NCBI GenBank assembly: GCA_002429315.1
Contig: DIZC01000049.1
Span: forward strand, 1 to 36,456
Length of the DNA stretch: 36,456 nt
Source: Alphaproteobacteria bacterium UBA6038
GTDB lineage: Bacteria; Pseudomonadota; Alphaproteobacteria; Micropepsales; Micropepsaceae
Reading direction: 5' to 3'
Position numbers and translations under genes: made by a program. Shown here one piece after another: positions 16,609 to 25,138 of the stretch. The notes under the pieces were generated by a model. The model worked only from the letters and a program-made list of their open reading frames with translations, was not told where the DNA came from and did not search any database. Within the stretch, counting starts at the first letter, position 1, and every line of letters starts with the position of its first letter.

Positions 16609-17381
16609 GCCGCGTCGTCCGAGTAGAATTGTCGGAATCTACTCCGAATCTGTTGTCCAAATCGCGTGTCGAAAAAATCGCCTATTAACACGCGTAGCGG
16701 ACGGTGCGGAGCAAGCTGCAACTCGTCGATGGGCTGTGGTGTCTCAACCGCAGCGGTTTTCATGTAAAAATGGTATTCCCCAAGAGTTGTCTGAACGAAT
16801 GGCACACCCATCACTGTGACCCGGTTCGGAGTGATGAACGGAGCCCCGAGGCGGTTCGTGTATCGAGTAATCAATATGCTGAGCTCCTCGGAGGAACTCG
16901 GATCGCTGGAGCTCAGAAGGGCTTTGATACGCGTTTCGATCTCACGGTCTAACTGAAAGGTTGCGAATTCTGGCCGCTTGCTGACGGAAGCTCGCCAGAA
17001 AATTGAAAGAGCGAACAGCTTTAGATCAGCATAAAAACCAGGCGAGATCATATACCCCACTCTCCTACCGTCCTGATCACGCGCGACAAAGCCACGCTCA
17101 TCCTTGATGTAGGCCCTTCTCGCAATTGGTGCATTAAGAACCCGGTTCGCGGATGAATCCAGGCGCGCAAGGACGCGCTCTCCATCGTTCGTGACTATTT
17201 CCGTGTCATAGATGCCGGTTTGAGATTTCTTGCTCCGTGTACGCTGGTGCAGCGAATAGACCCGTAACGGCGACTCCCCTCTTTGCTGCGTCAAGTCCAA
17301 AAAGGAGCGCGGAACGATGTGGCAATCGACGAACCTTCCATACTTGTCCGTTAGTTTGCAGAGGCCCCAAGCGTTTGCCAT
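16605..17381 (-). CDS. Hypothetical protein with an HNH-like N-terminal site
   Basis: From the ATG at 17381 (GGAG seven bases upstream) the protein has 258 residues; the frame extends to 17513, but that part looks non-coding. The N-terminus GLCKLTDKYGRFVDCHIVPRSFLD resembles a family of uncharacterised proteins that begin with a small zinc/HNH-like site (C-x2-C then HIIP). Here the second cysteine of the pair is Thr11, leaving Cys8, Cys20 and His21. The remainder is mixed alpha/beta without a known motif. Base composition is clearly lower in GC than sdhA and the hydrolase that flank it, suggesting acquisition. It diverges from an orphan antitoxin gene 82 bases away. Function is unknown; a nuclease role would be speculation. 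Confidence 0.7.
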   Translation of the reverse strand: MANAWGLCKLTDKYGRFVDCHIVPRSFLDLTQQRGESPLRVYSLHQRTRSKKSQTGIYDTEIVTNDGERVLARLDSSANRVLNAPIARRAYIKDERGFVARDQDGRRVGYMISPGFYADLKLFALSIFWRASVSKRPEFATFQLDREIETRIKALLSSSDPSSSEELSILITRYTNRLGAPFITPNRVTVMGVPFVQTTLGEYHFYMKTAAVETPQPIDELQLAPHRPLRVLIGDFFDTRFGQQIRSRFRQFYSDDAA

Positions 17382-17463
17382 TGACAAGCTCCGAATCAAT
17401 CCAAAGGTTAACACAGTCGCAGTTGGCGGTCCTTCCACGGTTCCAAGGTGCATAAGCGCGAAA

Positions 17464-17784
17464 ATGAAAACCATCAGCCTAGAAGAACTGAGGATGCATC
17501 TTGGTGCGCACATTCGCGCTTTGGAGGAGGGCGAGCCGCTCTTCGTGACGCGCCGTGGAAAAGTTGTTGCACGCCTGCAGGCTGTCCCGCCGGTTTCGGA
17601 GGATGATCCATTCTACGAGATGGTGCTGCGGGGCGAAGTTACGTCCGGAAAGAAGCTCAGTCAGGCAGAGAAGAAGAAGCTTTATGCGCGCCGCGGGCCA
17701 TCTGTCCTGCGGGGCATTACGGCGGCCGAGATATTGGATGAACTCCGCGAAGACACCGTGCTTCCCCTGAAGTCGCCCGATTAG
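17464..17784 (+). CDS. Type II antitoxin of the Phd/YefM family, no toxin partner seen
   Basis: The 106-residue protein starts MKTISLEELRMHLG and continues with HIRALEEGEPLFVTRRGKVVARLQ, the Phd/YefM DNA-binding fold. The C-terminal part (about residues 84-98, ITAAEILDELREDTV) is an amphipathic helix typical of toxin-binding tails of VapB/Phd antitoxins. Normally a PIN- or RelE-type toxin gene overlaps or follows by a few bases. Here only 29 bases remain before the stop of the convergent hydrolase gene, so no toxin is present on this strand. The start could be further upstream, but family similarity begins at this ATG. Confidence 0.82.
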   Translation: MKTISLEELRMHLGAHIRALEEGEPLFVTRRGKVVARLQAVPPVSEDDPFYEMVLRGEVTSGKKLSQAEKKKLYARRGPSVLRGITAAEILDELREDTVLPLKSPD

Positions 17785-17813
17785 CCCCGATCACCCGACC
17801 GCCTCCCTCAACC

Positions 17814-18497
17814 TTAGTCAATCGAGCGCTCTATCCATTCCACTAGCGTATCCAGCATTTCGCTCATCACCTCGGCGTCCGTGCGGCCGGATTTGGCGGG
17901 CACATGGAAGGAATGGTCGGCATTCTCGAACAGCTTCAGCGTGGCGCGCGCGCCAAGCCGCTTCACCAGCGGGCTAAGATATTCAAGATCAGCGAACTCG
18001 TCGCGCGTGCCCTGCAGAAACAGCATCGGAATCTCAACGCGCGACAGATGCTCTGCACGCGTGTCCGAAGGCTGTCCCGGCGGATGCAGGGGAAAGCCGA
18101 GAAAGACGAGGCCACGCACGCCGTCGAGCGGCGCATGCGCCTGCGCCTGCGACGTCATCCGCGCGCCATAGGATTTGCCGCCGGCGATCAGTGGCAGGCC
18201 GGGAACGAGGCACGCCGCGTCCGTTACCGCCGCGCGCACCGCCGCTTGCGCGACCTTCGGCGAATCGGGGCGTTTGCTGCCGCGCTCCATGTAGGGAAAC
18301 TGGTACCGCAGGGTGGCGATGCCGCGCTCCGCCAGGCCTTGCGCAACCGCCGTCATGAACGGGTGGCGCATCCCGGCACCCGCGCCATGGGCCACGACAT
18401 AGCAGGCGCGCGCCTCCTTGGGTGCGATCAGCAGGCTGGAAACGCGCTGGCCGTCGTCCAGCGCGTTTCCGATCTCGCGCTCAGCGGTTGCCGCCAT
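17814..18497 (-). CDS. Alpha/beta hydrolase family protein
   Basis: The 227-residue alpha/beta hydrolase resembles the short KAT8-complex/TEX30-like and dienelactone hydrolase-like groups. It has the oxyanion motif VVAHGAGAGMRHPFM (34-48), nucleophile Ser109 in GGKSYGAR, Asp166 in GTRDEFAD and His195 or His198 in ENADHSFHV. No signal peptide is present, so it acts in the cytoplasm. It lies 74 bases downstream of the aminopeptidase gene on the same strand and may share its transcript. The substrate is unknown. Confidence 0.88.
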   Translation of the reverse strand: MAATAEREIGNALDDGQRVSSLLIAPKEARACYVVAHGAGAGMRHPFMTAVAQGLAERGIATLRYQFPYMERGSKRPDSPKVAQAAVRAAVTDAACLVPGLPLIAGGKSYGARMTSQAQAHAPLDGVRGLVFLGFPLHPPGQPSDTRAEHLSRVEIPMLFLQGTRDEFADLEYLSPLVKRLGARATLKLFENADHSFHVPAKSGRTDAEVMSEMLDTLVEWIERSID

Positions 18498-18571
18498 GGT
18501 TCAACGGACCTGTTGCTGGGGACCCGAGGTCTTCGCCTCGTGCGCCCCTGCCGAGCCGGTCGCCGGCCGCT

Positions 18572-21265
18572 TCATCGGCCGTTTCCCAGCGCCGCGGTAA
18601 GCTCGCTGCTTTTCGCCGCCTTGAGCGCCATGCAGCGGTCGATGCGTTCCTCCGTCTGCTTGAGCACGCGCGGGCTGCCGACAAGATCTTTCGTCTTCGG
18701 CGCGAAGAAGGCGGCGAGCTCGGCCTTGGTCTGCGGATCGCAACCATAATGCTGGATGTCCGGCGCATAGCCCATGCCGCGGCGCGACAGCCGCTTCTCC
18801 AGCGCTGCGAAATTCGCCTTGAACCAATTCCACAGCGCCGGCCGCGCGGCTGTTTCCGCTTCGAAATAGCGCAGCACGTAGCGCAGATCGCCGGTGCGGA
18901 TTTCCGGCGTCAACGCCAGCGCCAGCACTTTGTCCAGCGTGGCAGCATCCTCTGCCCCCGCCAGCGCATAAAGGCCGCTTTGGAGGAAATACTCGTCGTT
19001 GGATTTCCGGATTGCCGCCATCAGCAGATCGCCAAACGACGGCCCCTCGGCCATGATTCCTGCGCGCATGGCTTCCTGGCGAAGCTCCGGCGCCATGCCG
19101 CCGTAATTTTTGCCGCCGGAGGCAAGATAGGCATGCGCCGCTTTGGCGAGCTGTGCGGTGAGCGCGGGGTCGCGGCCTTCCTCGACAAGCAGTTCCGCCA
19201 GATGCTGGCGCAACAGCGTGGTCGCCGCCGGTTCGCCGGGTTTGTCGCTGAGGCCCGAAGGCTGCATCCGCGGCCCGAACCGCGCCCGGATGAGGCTCTG
19301 CAGCTTCGGCAGGTCGGCTGCGCCGATCACCCCGCTCACGCGGAATTCATGCACCGCGTCCTTGATCGCGGCGACCATATCCCACTGTGCCACCGGCGCG
19401 AGCGCCTCGATGACCGCAAAGAAGTCGCTTGCCTGCACCTGTCCCGCGCGCAGCGCCGCGGTGACGTTGTGGAACAAGGTCAGCTGGTCGGCGGCCGACA
19501 GGGACGGCACCGCGCCGATCAGCACCTGCCATCGCGGCTCCGACGTGGTGAAGCGGTAGTAGCCGGCGCCTTGTGCGTTCGGAAACACAAGTTTCGGACA
19601 GGTCGCGCCGAGCGAAACCTGTGCCCGCGGCGGGTCGATGAGGCGGCAGACGCGGGCGCGGTTGTCCGCCGTCAGGCACATCGGCACATGCCACCGCCGC
19701 TCCAGCATGGAAATGCCCACTGGCCGATACATGGACTCGGCAACTTCCGCCGAAGCCCCGCCCGCGGCGCATTTCAGATCCGTGCGGAGAAGGGGAATGT
19801 GCGGCTGGTCGATGAAGTCGTCGAATGCCTGCACGATTTCAGGATGGTGCGTTGTCTCGGCGACGGTCGAGATGAAATCGCGCGCGGTGGCGTTGCCGAA
19901 TGCATATTTCTGCAGGTAGGCGTGGATGCCTTTCTGGAACTCGACAGGACCGACGAAGCTTTCGAACATCGAAAGCACCGCACCGCCCTTGCTGTAGGTG
20001 ATGTCGTCGAAAGCGTTGTCGATGTCGTCGGGATTGTTGACCGGATTGTGAATCTGACGCGCCGATGGAAGTTCGTCCAGCCGCATCACGTTCAGGCTGC
20101 TGTTCAGCGTCGAGCGCGAATACTCCTCCTTCGGCCTGACGGTCTGCGAGATTTTGTATTCCATCCAGGTGGCAAAGGATTCGTTCAGCCAGATGTCGTC
20201 CCACCAGCGCGGCGTCACCAGATCGCCAAACCATTGGTGCGCAAGCTCATGCGCCTGCACCGCCAGGCTCGAGCGCCGCTGCTCGAGTGGCGCGGTGTCG
20301 TCCATCAGCAGGAGCTGCTCGCGGAAGGTGACGGCACCCGCATTCTCCATGGCGCCGGCGGAAAAGTCCGGCACCGCGAGAATATCGAGCTTCTGATACG
20401 GATATGCGACGCCGTAGTAATTCTCGAGCGCCTGGACGACCGCTGGCGTCAGCGACAGCGCGTATTTCAGCTTCGGGCCCATGCCTTTCGCTGCAACTCC
20501 GCGCAGATGAAGCGGGCGATTGCGGAATTTGTCGGCCGGAATGTCGCCGGCGTCCACGATGTCGAGCGGGCCTACGGCCAGTGCGACGAGATAGGTCGGT
20601 AGCGGCTTGGTCGCCTCGAACACCCTTTTGGTCATGCCGCCTGCAGCGCTCGTACTGCTCGTCACCGGCGTGTTTGCGATCACCTTGTCGGCCGCCGGCG
20701 CGGTCACTGTCACGTCGAACGGCGTCTTGAACCCCGGCTCGTCGAAGGAGGGAAAGGCGCGGCGCGCATCGATGTTCTCGAATTGCGTGAAGGCATAGGA
20801 ATTGCCGTCGTCGACAACCTTGTAGAGTCCGGCCAGCGACGTGTTGAACGGCGCGTCGTAGTCGAAGACGAGGGTGGCGCGTCCTTTCGGGATGGCAGTG
20901 GCGAATGAAAGCGTCGCCACGCCGGAATCGTGCACCTGGACATATTTCGCTTCGACGGTACCCGCGGCGAGGCGTACGCCCGCATGCGTGACGTGCAGAT
21001 CCAGTCCGTGAAGGAAGAACGATTTCTCCGGGTTGGCGACGTCGACGTCGATTTCGGTATGTCCGCTGAAACTGCTTTTGGCCGGATCGATCGTGAAGGC
21101 GAGCCGATAGTGCGTGGGGACGACATCGCGCGGCAGCATCGCCAGGGGCACCGCCGGCGAACGGCTGGCCGCGGCTACCTGGGCGCCGAGGCCGTCGTTC
21201 TTGCTGCACGCGCCGACGGCGGCAGCCAGGGTCAGAACAAGGAAAGGAAGCAGTCGGGAGGCCAT
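18572..21265 (-). CDS. M1 family aminopeptidase, predicted lipoprotein
   Basis: This zinc aminopeptidase of 897 residues starts at the ATG at 21265, giving a lipoprotein signal peptide (MASRLLPF...AAAVGAC, lipid-modified Cys20). The substrate-binding motif GAMEN is at 304-308. The zinc site is HELAH (His339, Glu340, His343) with the distant Glu362 in NESFATWMEY. The C-terminal half (about 520-897) is the helical ERAP1-like domain. The signal implies attachment to a membrane facing the periplasm, unlike cytoplasmic PepN, and a role in trimming peptides taken up from outside is inferred. The frame continues upstream to 21325, but the lipobox argues for 21265. Confidence 0.93.
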   Translation of the reverse strand: MASRLLPFLVLTLAAAVGACSKNDGLGAQVAAASRSPAVPLAMLPRDVVPTHYRLAFTIDPAKSSFSGHTEIDVDVANPEKSFFLHGLDLHVTHAGVRLAAGTVEAKYVQVHDSGVATLSFATAIPKGRATLVFDYDAPFNTSLAGLYKVVDDGNSYAFTQFENIDARRAFPSFDEPGFKTPFDVTVTAPAADKVIANTPVTSSTSAAGGMTKRVFEATKPLPTYLVALAVGPLDIVDAGDIPADKFRNRPLHLRGVAAKGMGPKLKYALSLTPAVVQALENYYGVAYPYQKLDILAVPDFSAGAMENAGAVTFREQLLLMDDTAPLEQRRSSLAVQAHELAHQWFGDLVTPRWWDDIWLNESFATWMEYKISQTVRPKEEYSRSTLNSSLNVMRLDELPSARQIHNPVNNPDDIDNAFDDITYSKGGAVLSMFESFVGPVEFQKGIHAYLQKYAFGNATARDFISTVAETTHHPEIVQAFDDFIDQPHIPLLRTDLKCAAGGASAEVAESMYRPVGISMLERRWHVPMCLTADNRARVCRLIDPPRAQVSLGATCPKLVFPNAQGAGYYRFTTSEPRWQVLIGAVPSLSAADQLTLFHNVTAALRAGQVQASDFFAVIEALAPVAQWDMVAAIKDAVHEFRVSGVIGAADLPKLQSLIRARFGPRMQPSGLSDKPGEPAATTLLRQHLAELLVEEGRDPALTAQLAKAAHAYLASGGKNYGGMAPELRQEAMRAGIMAEGPSFGDLLMAAIRKSNDEYFLQSGLYALAGAEDAATLDKVLALALTPEIRTGDLRYVLRYFEAETAARPALWNWFKANFAALEKRLSRRGMGYAPDIQHYGCDPQTKAELAAFFAPKTKDLVGSPRVLKQTEERIDRCMALKAAKSSELTAALGNGR

Positions 21266-21472
21266 GATTTGCTCGGGAGATTGAGGTTGGGGCGAGGACA
21301 TTAACCCGATCGGTTCCCCCGCCAAGGCGATTTTTCATTCACTGGCGCAGGAGAATACCCGGCCTCCCGGCCCGGCATGGCTCGTGTGTTACCGCTCCAT
21401 AACCTCGGCAAAGCAAGGCTTGGGTAACGATTTGATACTAACTTGAAGTGGATAGCCGCGGCGGAATTGAGC

Positions 21473-22039
21473 ATGTCACCCAACTGGATCATAAGCGTGG
21501 GCGGGCGAACCTTCGGGCCCTACACCGCAGCCCAGATGCAAATCTTTGCCGCGGAGGGGCGGCTCGCACCCCATTCCCTGATCGCCAGGACGGAAGATGG
21601 ACGCTTCGGTCCGGCGTCGCAGGATCCGTTGCTGCTGCCGTTCTTCCAGGCGGTTCAGCCAGCGCAGCAGGCCGAGCCAGAGCCCGCGCCAGCGGGAGAG
21701 GGGCCACGCAGCTTCGGACAGAGCGAGGCCGCGGTCGCCGACGAGCCGGCGCATTTTCTCATCGTGGCCGACATGAAATCCGGCTCCATCACGGCGCTGG
21801 AAGAGGAAATCTTCCGGCTCGGTCCCGCTTATGCCGTGCTGCCGCAAGCCTGGGTGCTGTCCAGCGAGTTGTCCGTCAGCGCGCTGCGCAATCACCTGAT
21901 CCAGAAACTCGGCAAGCTAGACCTGCTGTTCATTGTCGACGCGACGCGGGACAAGATCACCTGGTTCAATCTTGGCATGGAGGCGGAAACTCGCGTGCGC
22001 CGCATCTGGACCAAGTACCCGCAATCCTCCGCCGCCTAA
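21473..22039 (+). CDS. GYF_2-domain protein of unknown function
   Basis: The 188-residue protein begins with a GYF-like domain (NWIISVGGRTFGPYTAAQM, then AAEGRLAPHSLIARTEDGRFGPA; about residues 3-50), a module that in bacteria usually sits next to membrane or stress-related segments. A Pro/Ala/Glu-rich linker (about 60-90) leads to a second alpha/beta domain (about 95-180) with FLIVADMKSGS and LLFIVDATRDKITWFNLG. No membrane segment is seen. The ATG 21473 is preferred over a TTG at 21443 because the domain starts there. The stop is nested with that of the convergent carbonic anhydrase (CTAA). Confidence 0.75.
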   Translation: MSPNWIISVGGRTFGPYTAAQMQIFAAEGRLAPHSLIARTEDGRFGPASQDPLLLPFFQAVQPAQQAEPEPAPAGEGPRSFGQSEAAVADEPAHFLIVADMKSGSITALEEEIFRLGPAYAVLPQAWVLSSELSVSALRNHLIQKLGKLDLLFIVDATRDKITWFNLGMEAETRVRRIWTKYPQSSAA

Positions 22040-22575
22040 GACGGCGGCCCGGATTCGACAAGCGCCGCGCGGAAGCGCCGGTAATTGTGCACGTAGACGT
22101 CCGCCGATATTTTCAGCATCGCGATCTGCATCTCATTCAGCTGCCGCACGACGCGGCCCGGGGCGCCCACCACCAGCGAATTGTCCGGAATCTCCTTGCC
22201 TTCGGCAATCAGCGTGTTCGCGCCGATGAGGCAGTGGGTGCCGATCCGCGATCCGCTGAGCAATGTCGATCCCATTCCGATGAGCGACCCGTCGCCAACG
22301 ACCGTGGAATGCAGGATCACCTTGTGACCCACCGTGACATTCGAGCCGATGATTGTCGGCTGTGCCGGATCGGTGTGAATGACGGAATTGTCCTGGACGT
22401 TGGAATTCTCGCCCACCGTGATCCAGTCGTTGTCGCCGCGCAGGACGGCGCCGAACCACACGCTCGCATTCTTCAGCAGACGCACGCGCCCAATGAGCAC
22501 GGCGCTGGGCGCAACCCAATATTCATCACCCTCGGGAAATTCGGGCGCAGCGCCCTCGAGCGCATAGATCGGCAT
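22036..22575 (-). CDS. Gamma carbonic anhydrase-like protein
   Basis: This 179-residue left-handed beta-helix protein carries hexapeptide repeats (IIGSNVTVGHKV, IGMGSTLLSGSRIG, IGANTLIAEG). Three histidines suited for metal binding are present: His67 (SVIHTD), His84 and His89 (GHKVILH), the CamH/YrdA-type pattern. The C-terminal LVVGAPGRVVRQL is typical. The ATG 22575 follows AAGGAATCTT; a longer frame to 22665 is not supported. Family members range from true carbonic anhydrases to inactive homologues, so enzymatic activity is not certain. Confidence 0.92.
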   Translation of the reverse strand: MPIYALEGAAPEFPEGDEYWVAPSAVLIGRVRLLKNASVWFGAVLRGDNDWITVGENSNVQDNSVIHTDPAQPTIIGSNVTVGHKVILHSTVVGDGSLIGMGSTLLSGSRIGTHCLIGANTLIAEGKEIPDNSLVVGAPGRVVRQLNEMQIAMLKISADVYVHNYRRFRAALVESGPPS

Positions 22576-22619
22576 TGAAGATTCCTTTCGGCCGCAGGTG
22601 TACCGCGAGCGCGCCGGAA

Positions 22620-22642
22620 GCGCGAGGTCCCGAGCCTCGCGC
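22620..22642. other. GC-rich hairpin between divergent genes
   Basis: GCGCGAGG and CCTCGCGC form an 8-bp perfect stem with a seven-base loop, about 45 bases upstream of the carbonic anhydrase start and 210 upstream of phoH. No T run follows on either strand, so it is not an evident terminator. The rest of the 277-base gap holds nothing else recognised. Confidence 0.3.
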
Positions 22643-22852
22643 GAGTAACGAGACGAAGGATGCAAAACGCGTTACCCTTTCCCCAGCTCGACTGATTCGC
22701 GAGCAACCAGTGGGGGCAGCCGAGGTGCAGCGTTGCACACGTGCCGATGTAGACCGCAGCGAGCCCGCCGCCCCCGCAATCACAGGCATTTCCTTCCTCG
22801 CCGCTGAGCCGGAGCAACGCTGCCCGGCGATCCTCACGATCACGGAGCATCC

Positions 22853-23596
22853 ATGGCCAAGCGTTCCGCGCGCTACAAGGTGCGCGAATACCAGGAGTCC
22901 GAATCCGCAACCGTCCACCCCCTGTTTCCCGGTGCCGGTTGGACGCCGCTCGACGGCGACGCGCGCGATCGAAAATATGTAAAGAACATCCGGGCAATGA
23001 GCCCGCTGCAGCAGCGCCTGATCGAGGCGGTCGAAGAGCGCGCGGTGGTACTGGCGCTGGGGCCGGCCGGCACCGGAAAGACCTACCTCGCCATCGCCAA
23101 GGCCGTGGAAGCGCTCGATCAGGGGCGCGTGTCGCGCATCGTGTTGTCGCGGCCGGCGGTCGAGGCCGGCGAGAGCCTCGGCTTTCTGCCCGGCGACCTG
23201 CAGGAGAAGCTCGCGCCGTATCTGCGCCCGCTCTACGACGCGCTGACCGAGCGGCTGGGAAGCAAGCGCCTGAAGGCCCTGCTGGCCGACGGCGCCATCG
23301 AGATCGCGCCCGTCGCCTACATGCGCGGCCGCACCCTCAATCATTGCTTCGTGGTGATCGACGAAGCGCAGAATTGCACCTACGGACAGCTGAAAATGCT
23401 GCTGACGCGGCTGGGCTGGCGTTCGACCATGGTGCTGACCGGCGATCCCGATCAAACGGACCTGCTCTCCGGCCTTTCAGGACTGGGCGACATCGCCTCA
23501 CGGCTGGAGCGCGTGCCAGAGATTTCGGTGGTCCGCCTGGGCGAGGCAGACATCGTGCGCCACCCCCTCGTCGGCAGCATGCTGACCGTTCTTTAG
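22853..23596 (+). CDS. phoH: PhoH family ATPase
   Basis: The 247-residue PhoH-type P-loop NTPase has Walker A GPAGTGKT at 70-77, Walker B VVIDE with Asp170-Glu171, and the conserved LSRPAVEAGESLGFLPGDL, RGRTLNHCFV and TGDPDQ segments. This is the short PhoH form without the N-terminal KH-associated domain of YbeZ/PhoL. The family is related to helicase cores and linked to RNA metabolism or phosphate stress, but its role is unsettled. The stop is nested with that of the following convergent gene (TTAG). Confidence 0.92.
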   Translation: MAKRSARYKVREYQESESATVHPLFPGAGWTPLDGDARDRKYVKNIRAMSPLQQRLIEAVEERAVVLALGPAGTGKTYLAIAKAVEALDQGRVSRIVLSRPAVEAGESLGFLPGDLQEKLAPYLRPLYDALTERLGSKRLKALLADGAIEIAPVAYMRGRTLNHCFVVIDEAQNCTYGQLKMLLTRLGWRSTMVLTGDPDQTDLLSGLSGLGDIASRLERVPEISVVRLGEADIVRHPLVGSMLTVL

Positions 23597-23886
23597 AGAG
23601 CGAGGACGATTTCGATCAGGAGAAGACCGATCGCCAAGCTCCAGTAGCCGGCGACCATGGCGGCCAGCCAGAACACCAGCCGGGAGCAAGTCTTTTCACG
23701 CCACGATTGGGCGGCCTTTTCGAACAGCACATTCGGCCCGGCGACTACCATGCTTATGTAATAGGCGGTGCGGCCAAAGCCCTCCTTCCGGCCGCCGCTG
23801 AGCAGGCGATACAAATTGGCCACAATGCCGGAGGTCGCAAACCCTGCCGTTACGGCAAACAACAGGACGGCGGTATCATGGAACAT
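23593..23886 (-). CDS. Small conserved membrane protein, 97 residues
   Basis: The protein has two or three hydrophobic stretches (about 4-26, 43-52 and 70-95) around a basic loop (LSGGRKEGFGRTAYYIS). The start ATG at 23886 has GGGAG seven bases upstream. The sequence has the look of a small alphaproteobacterial membrane family; I do not know a function. Its stop lies inside the phoH stop quadruplet. Confidence 0.7.
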   Translation of the reverse strand: MFHDTAVLLFAVTAGFATSGIVANLYRLLSGGRKEGFGRTAYYISMVVAGPNVLFEKAAQSWREKTCSRLVFWLAAMVAGYWSLAIGLLLIEIVLAL

Positions 23887-24081
23887 GGGTCGCTCCCGAA
23901 ACCAGCCGAGCGATGCACCGGATGTGCCTGAAACCAGCGTGCCTTTCGCTCTGGATTGTATCTTTTTGGGCGTGGAACTTGCCTAACACACCCACTCCAT
24001 GCGGCCGCCGTTCTATTTCCGGCCAGGCGGGGACAGAAGCGCGGCAGGTTGTGCTTAACCGGCATGGGCACTGAGAGGGCG

Positions 24082-24798
24082 ATGCGTAGCGACGAACAGG
24101 TAATCCGACAGCGTCCGGGATGGCTCATCCCGGCGGCTGTGTTCGTCGTCACCGCGCTGCTGTCGGGCATGGTGCTGCTGTACTACCTCGGGCCCGCACC
24201 GACGTCCTTCATCGAAGAGCACCCCTCGCCCACCGCGCGCACCGACCCTGTGCCGCTATCGGTCGGCGGGGTGACGTTCAGCCTCCCGCAGAACTACATC
24301 CGCTACCGGAGCGCCCGAAAGGGCGGCACGTTCACCCAGGTGGCGTTGTTTGCGGCCCTGCCGGATTTCCGCGGCTACGCCGACGCCGACGCACGGACCT
24401 TCTCAGGCAACGCGGCGGACTCGCCCGTCATCAATATTCTGCTGCACGAAGAGCAGCTGAAGCTCAGCGAAGCGGACCGGCTGCATCGCATTTACTTGGG
24501 CTACGTGCTCGATCCCGCCGGCAAGCCGGCGCCGTTCGGATTAACGCGGTACGAGTTCCGCGACGATTCCGGCTATCGCGGCGAGGATCTCTTCGTCGGC
24601 CGCCTCGGCACGCACGTCGTCGTCCTGCGCTGCGTTCGCCTCAGCGCGCAGGTGCCGAGCCCGAGTTGCTTGCGCGAGATGCGGCTGGCGCATCATGCCG
24701 CGCTCAGCTATCGCTTCAAGCGGGCGCAGCTCTCCCGTTGGCGCGAAATCGCCAGCGGCGTGGAGACGCTGATCCATTCTTTCATGCGGAGCCGCTGA
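24082..24798 (+). CDS. Hypothetical single-pass membrane protein
   Basis: The 238-residue protein has one N-terminal membrane anchor (about residues 12-37, WLIPAAVFVVTALLSG) and a soluble, probably periplasmic domain (about 55-238). That domain holds two cysteines late in the sequence (VLRCVRL and PSCLREM) that could form a disulfide. ATG 24082 is preferred because AGAGG lies just upstream; the open frame reaches back to 23956 without similarity or ribosome binding site. No known family was recognised. It ends 18 bases from the convergent DUF3126 gene. Confidence 0.7.
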   Translation: MRSDEQVIRQRPGWLIPAAVFVVTALLSGMVLLYYLGPAPTSFIEEHPSPTARTDPVPLSVGGVTFSLPQNYIRYRSARKGGTFTQVALFAALPDFRGYADADARTFSGNAADSPVINILLHEEQLKLSEADRLHRIYLGYVLDPAGKPAPFGLTRYEFRDDSGYRGEDLFVGRLGTHVVVLRCVRLSAQVPSPSCLREMRLAHHAALSYRFKRAQLSRWREIASGVETLIHSFMRSR

Positions 24799-24816
24799 AG
24801 CCCTCGACGTCGGGAT

Positions 24817-25050
24817 TCAGCTGGCGCGGCTCGAGGGCGCCGGCGGCAAGTCCATCTCCAGGATCGCCATCTGAAAGGCGTAAGACACGTCGCCGTCCTC
24901 TTCGTCCTTGAAGATGATGCCGATGAACTCGCCCGCGACGTGCACCTCCACCGAATCCGCCTGGCTCGGCCGCTCGATCACCGAGATGGTGTCGAGCCGG
25001 AACAGGTTGCGCAGGTATTTTTCAAGCCGCCAGATTTCGCCGCGGGTCAA
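24817..25050 (-). CDS. DUF3126 family protein
   Basis: This 77-residue protein starts at TTG (25048-25050) with GGAGAG six bases upstream. The segments EIWRLEKYLRNLF, EVHVAGEFIGIIFKDEEDGD and SYAFQMAILEMDL match the small DUF3126 family, found in alphaproteobacteria and of unknown function. Length matches the family. It lies downstream of cysE's end with an 88-base gap and may have its own promoter. Confidence 0.88.
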   Translation of the reverse strand: MTRGEIWRLEKYLRNLFRLDTISVIERPSQADSVEVHVAGEFIGIIFKDEEDGDVSYAFQMAILEMDLPPAPSSRAS

Positions 25051-25138
25051 GATCGCTCTCCGTTAGCGGCCTTGCACTGGCATGCGGTTACAGGACGGTC
25101 AAGCACAATCCCATTGGCAAGCGGTTTGGGAAAGCCGT

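Noticed and set aside
18422..20602. A 726-codon open frame on the plus strand opposite the aminopeptidase gene
   Set aside because: It is antisense to an intact M1 aminopeptidase with all catalytic motifs; its translation is Arg/His/Gln-rich and shows no domain. Long antisense frames are expected at this GC content.
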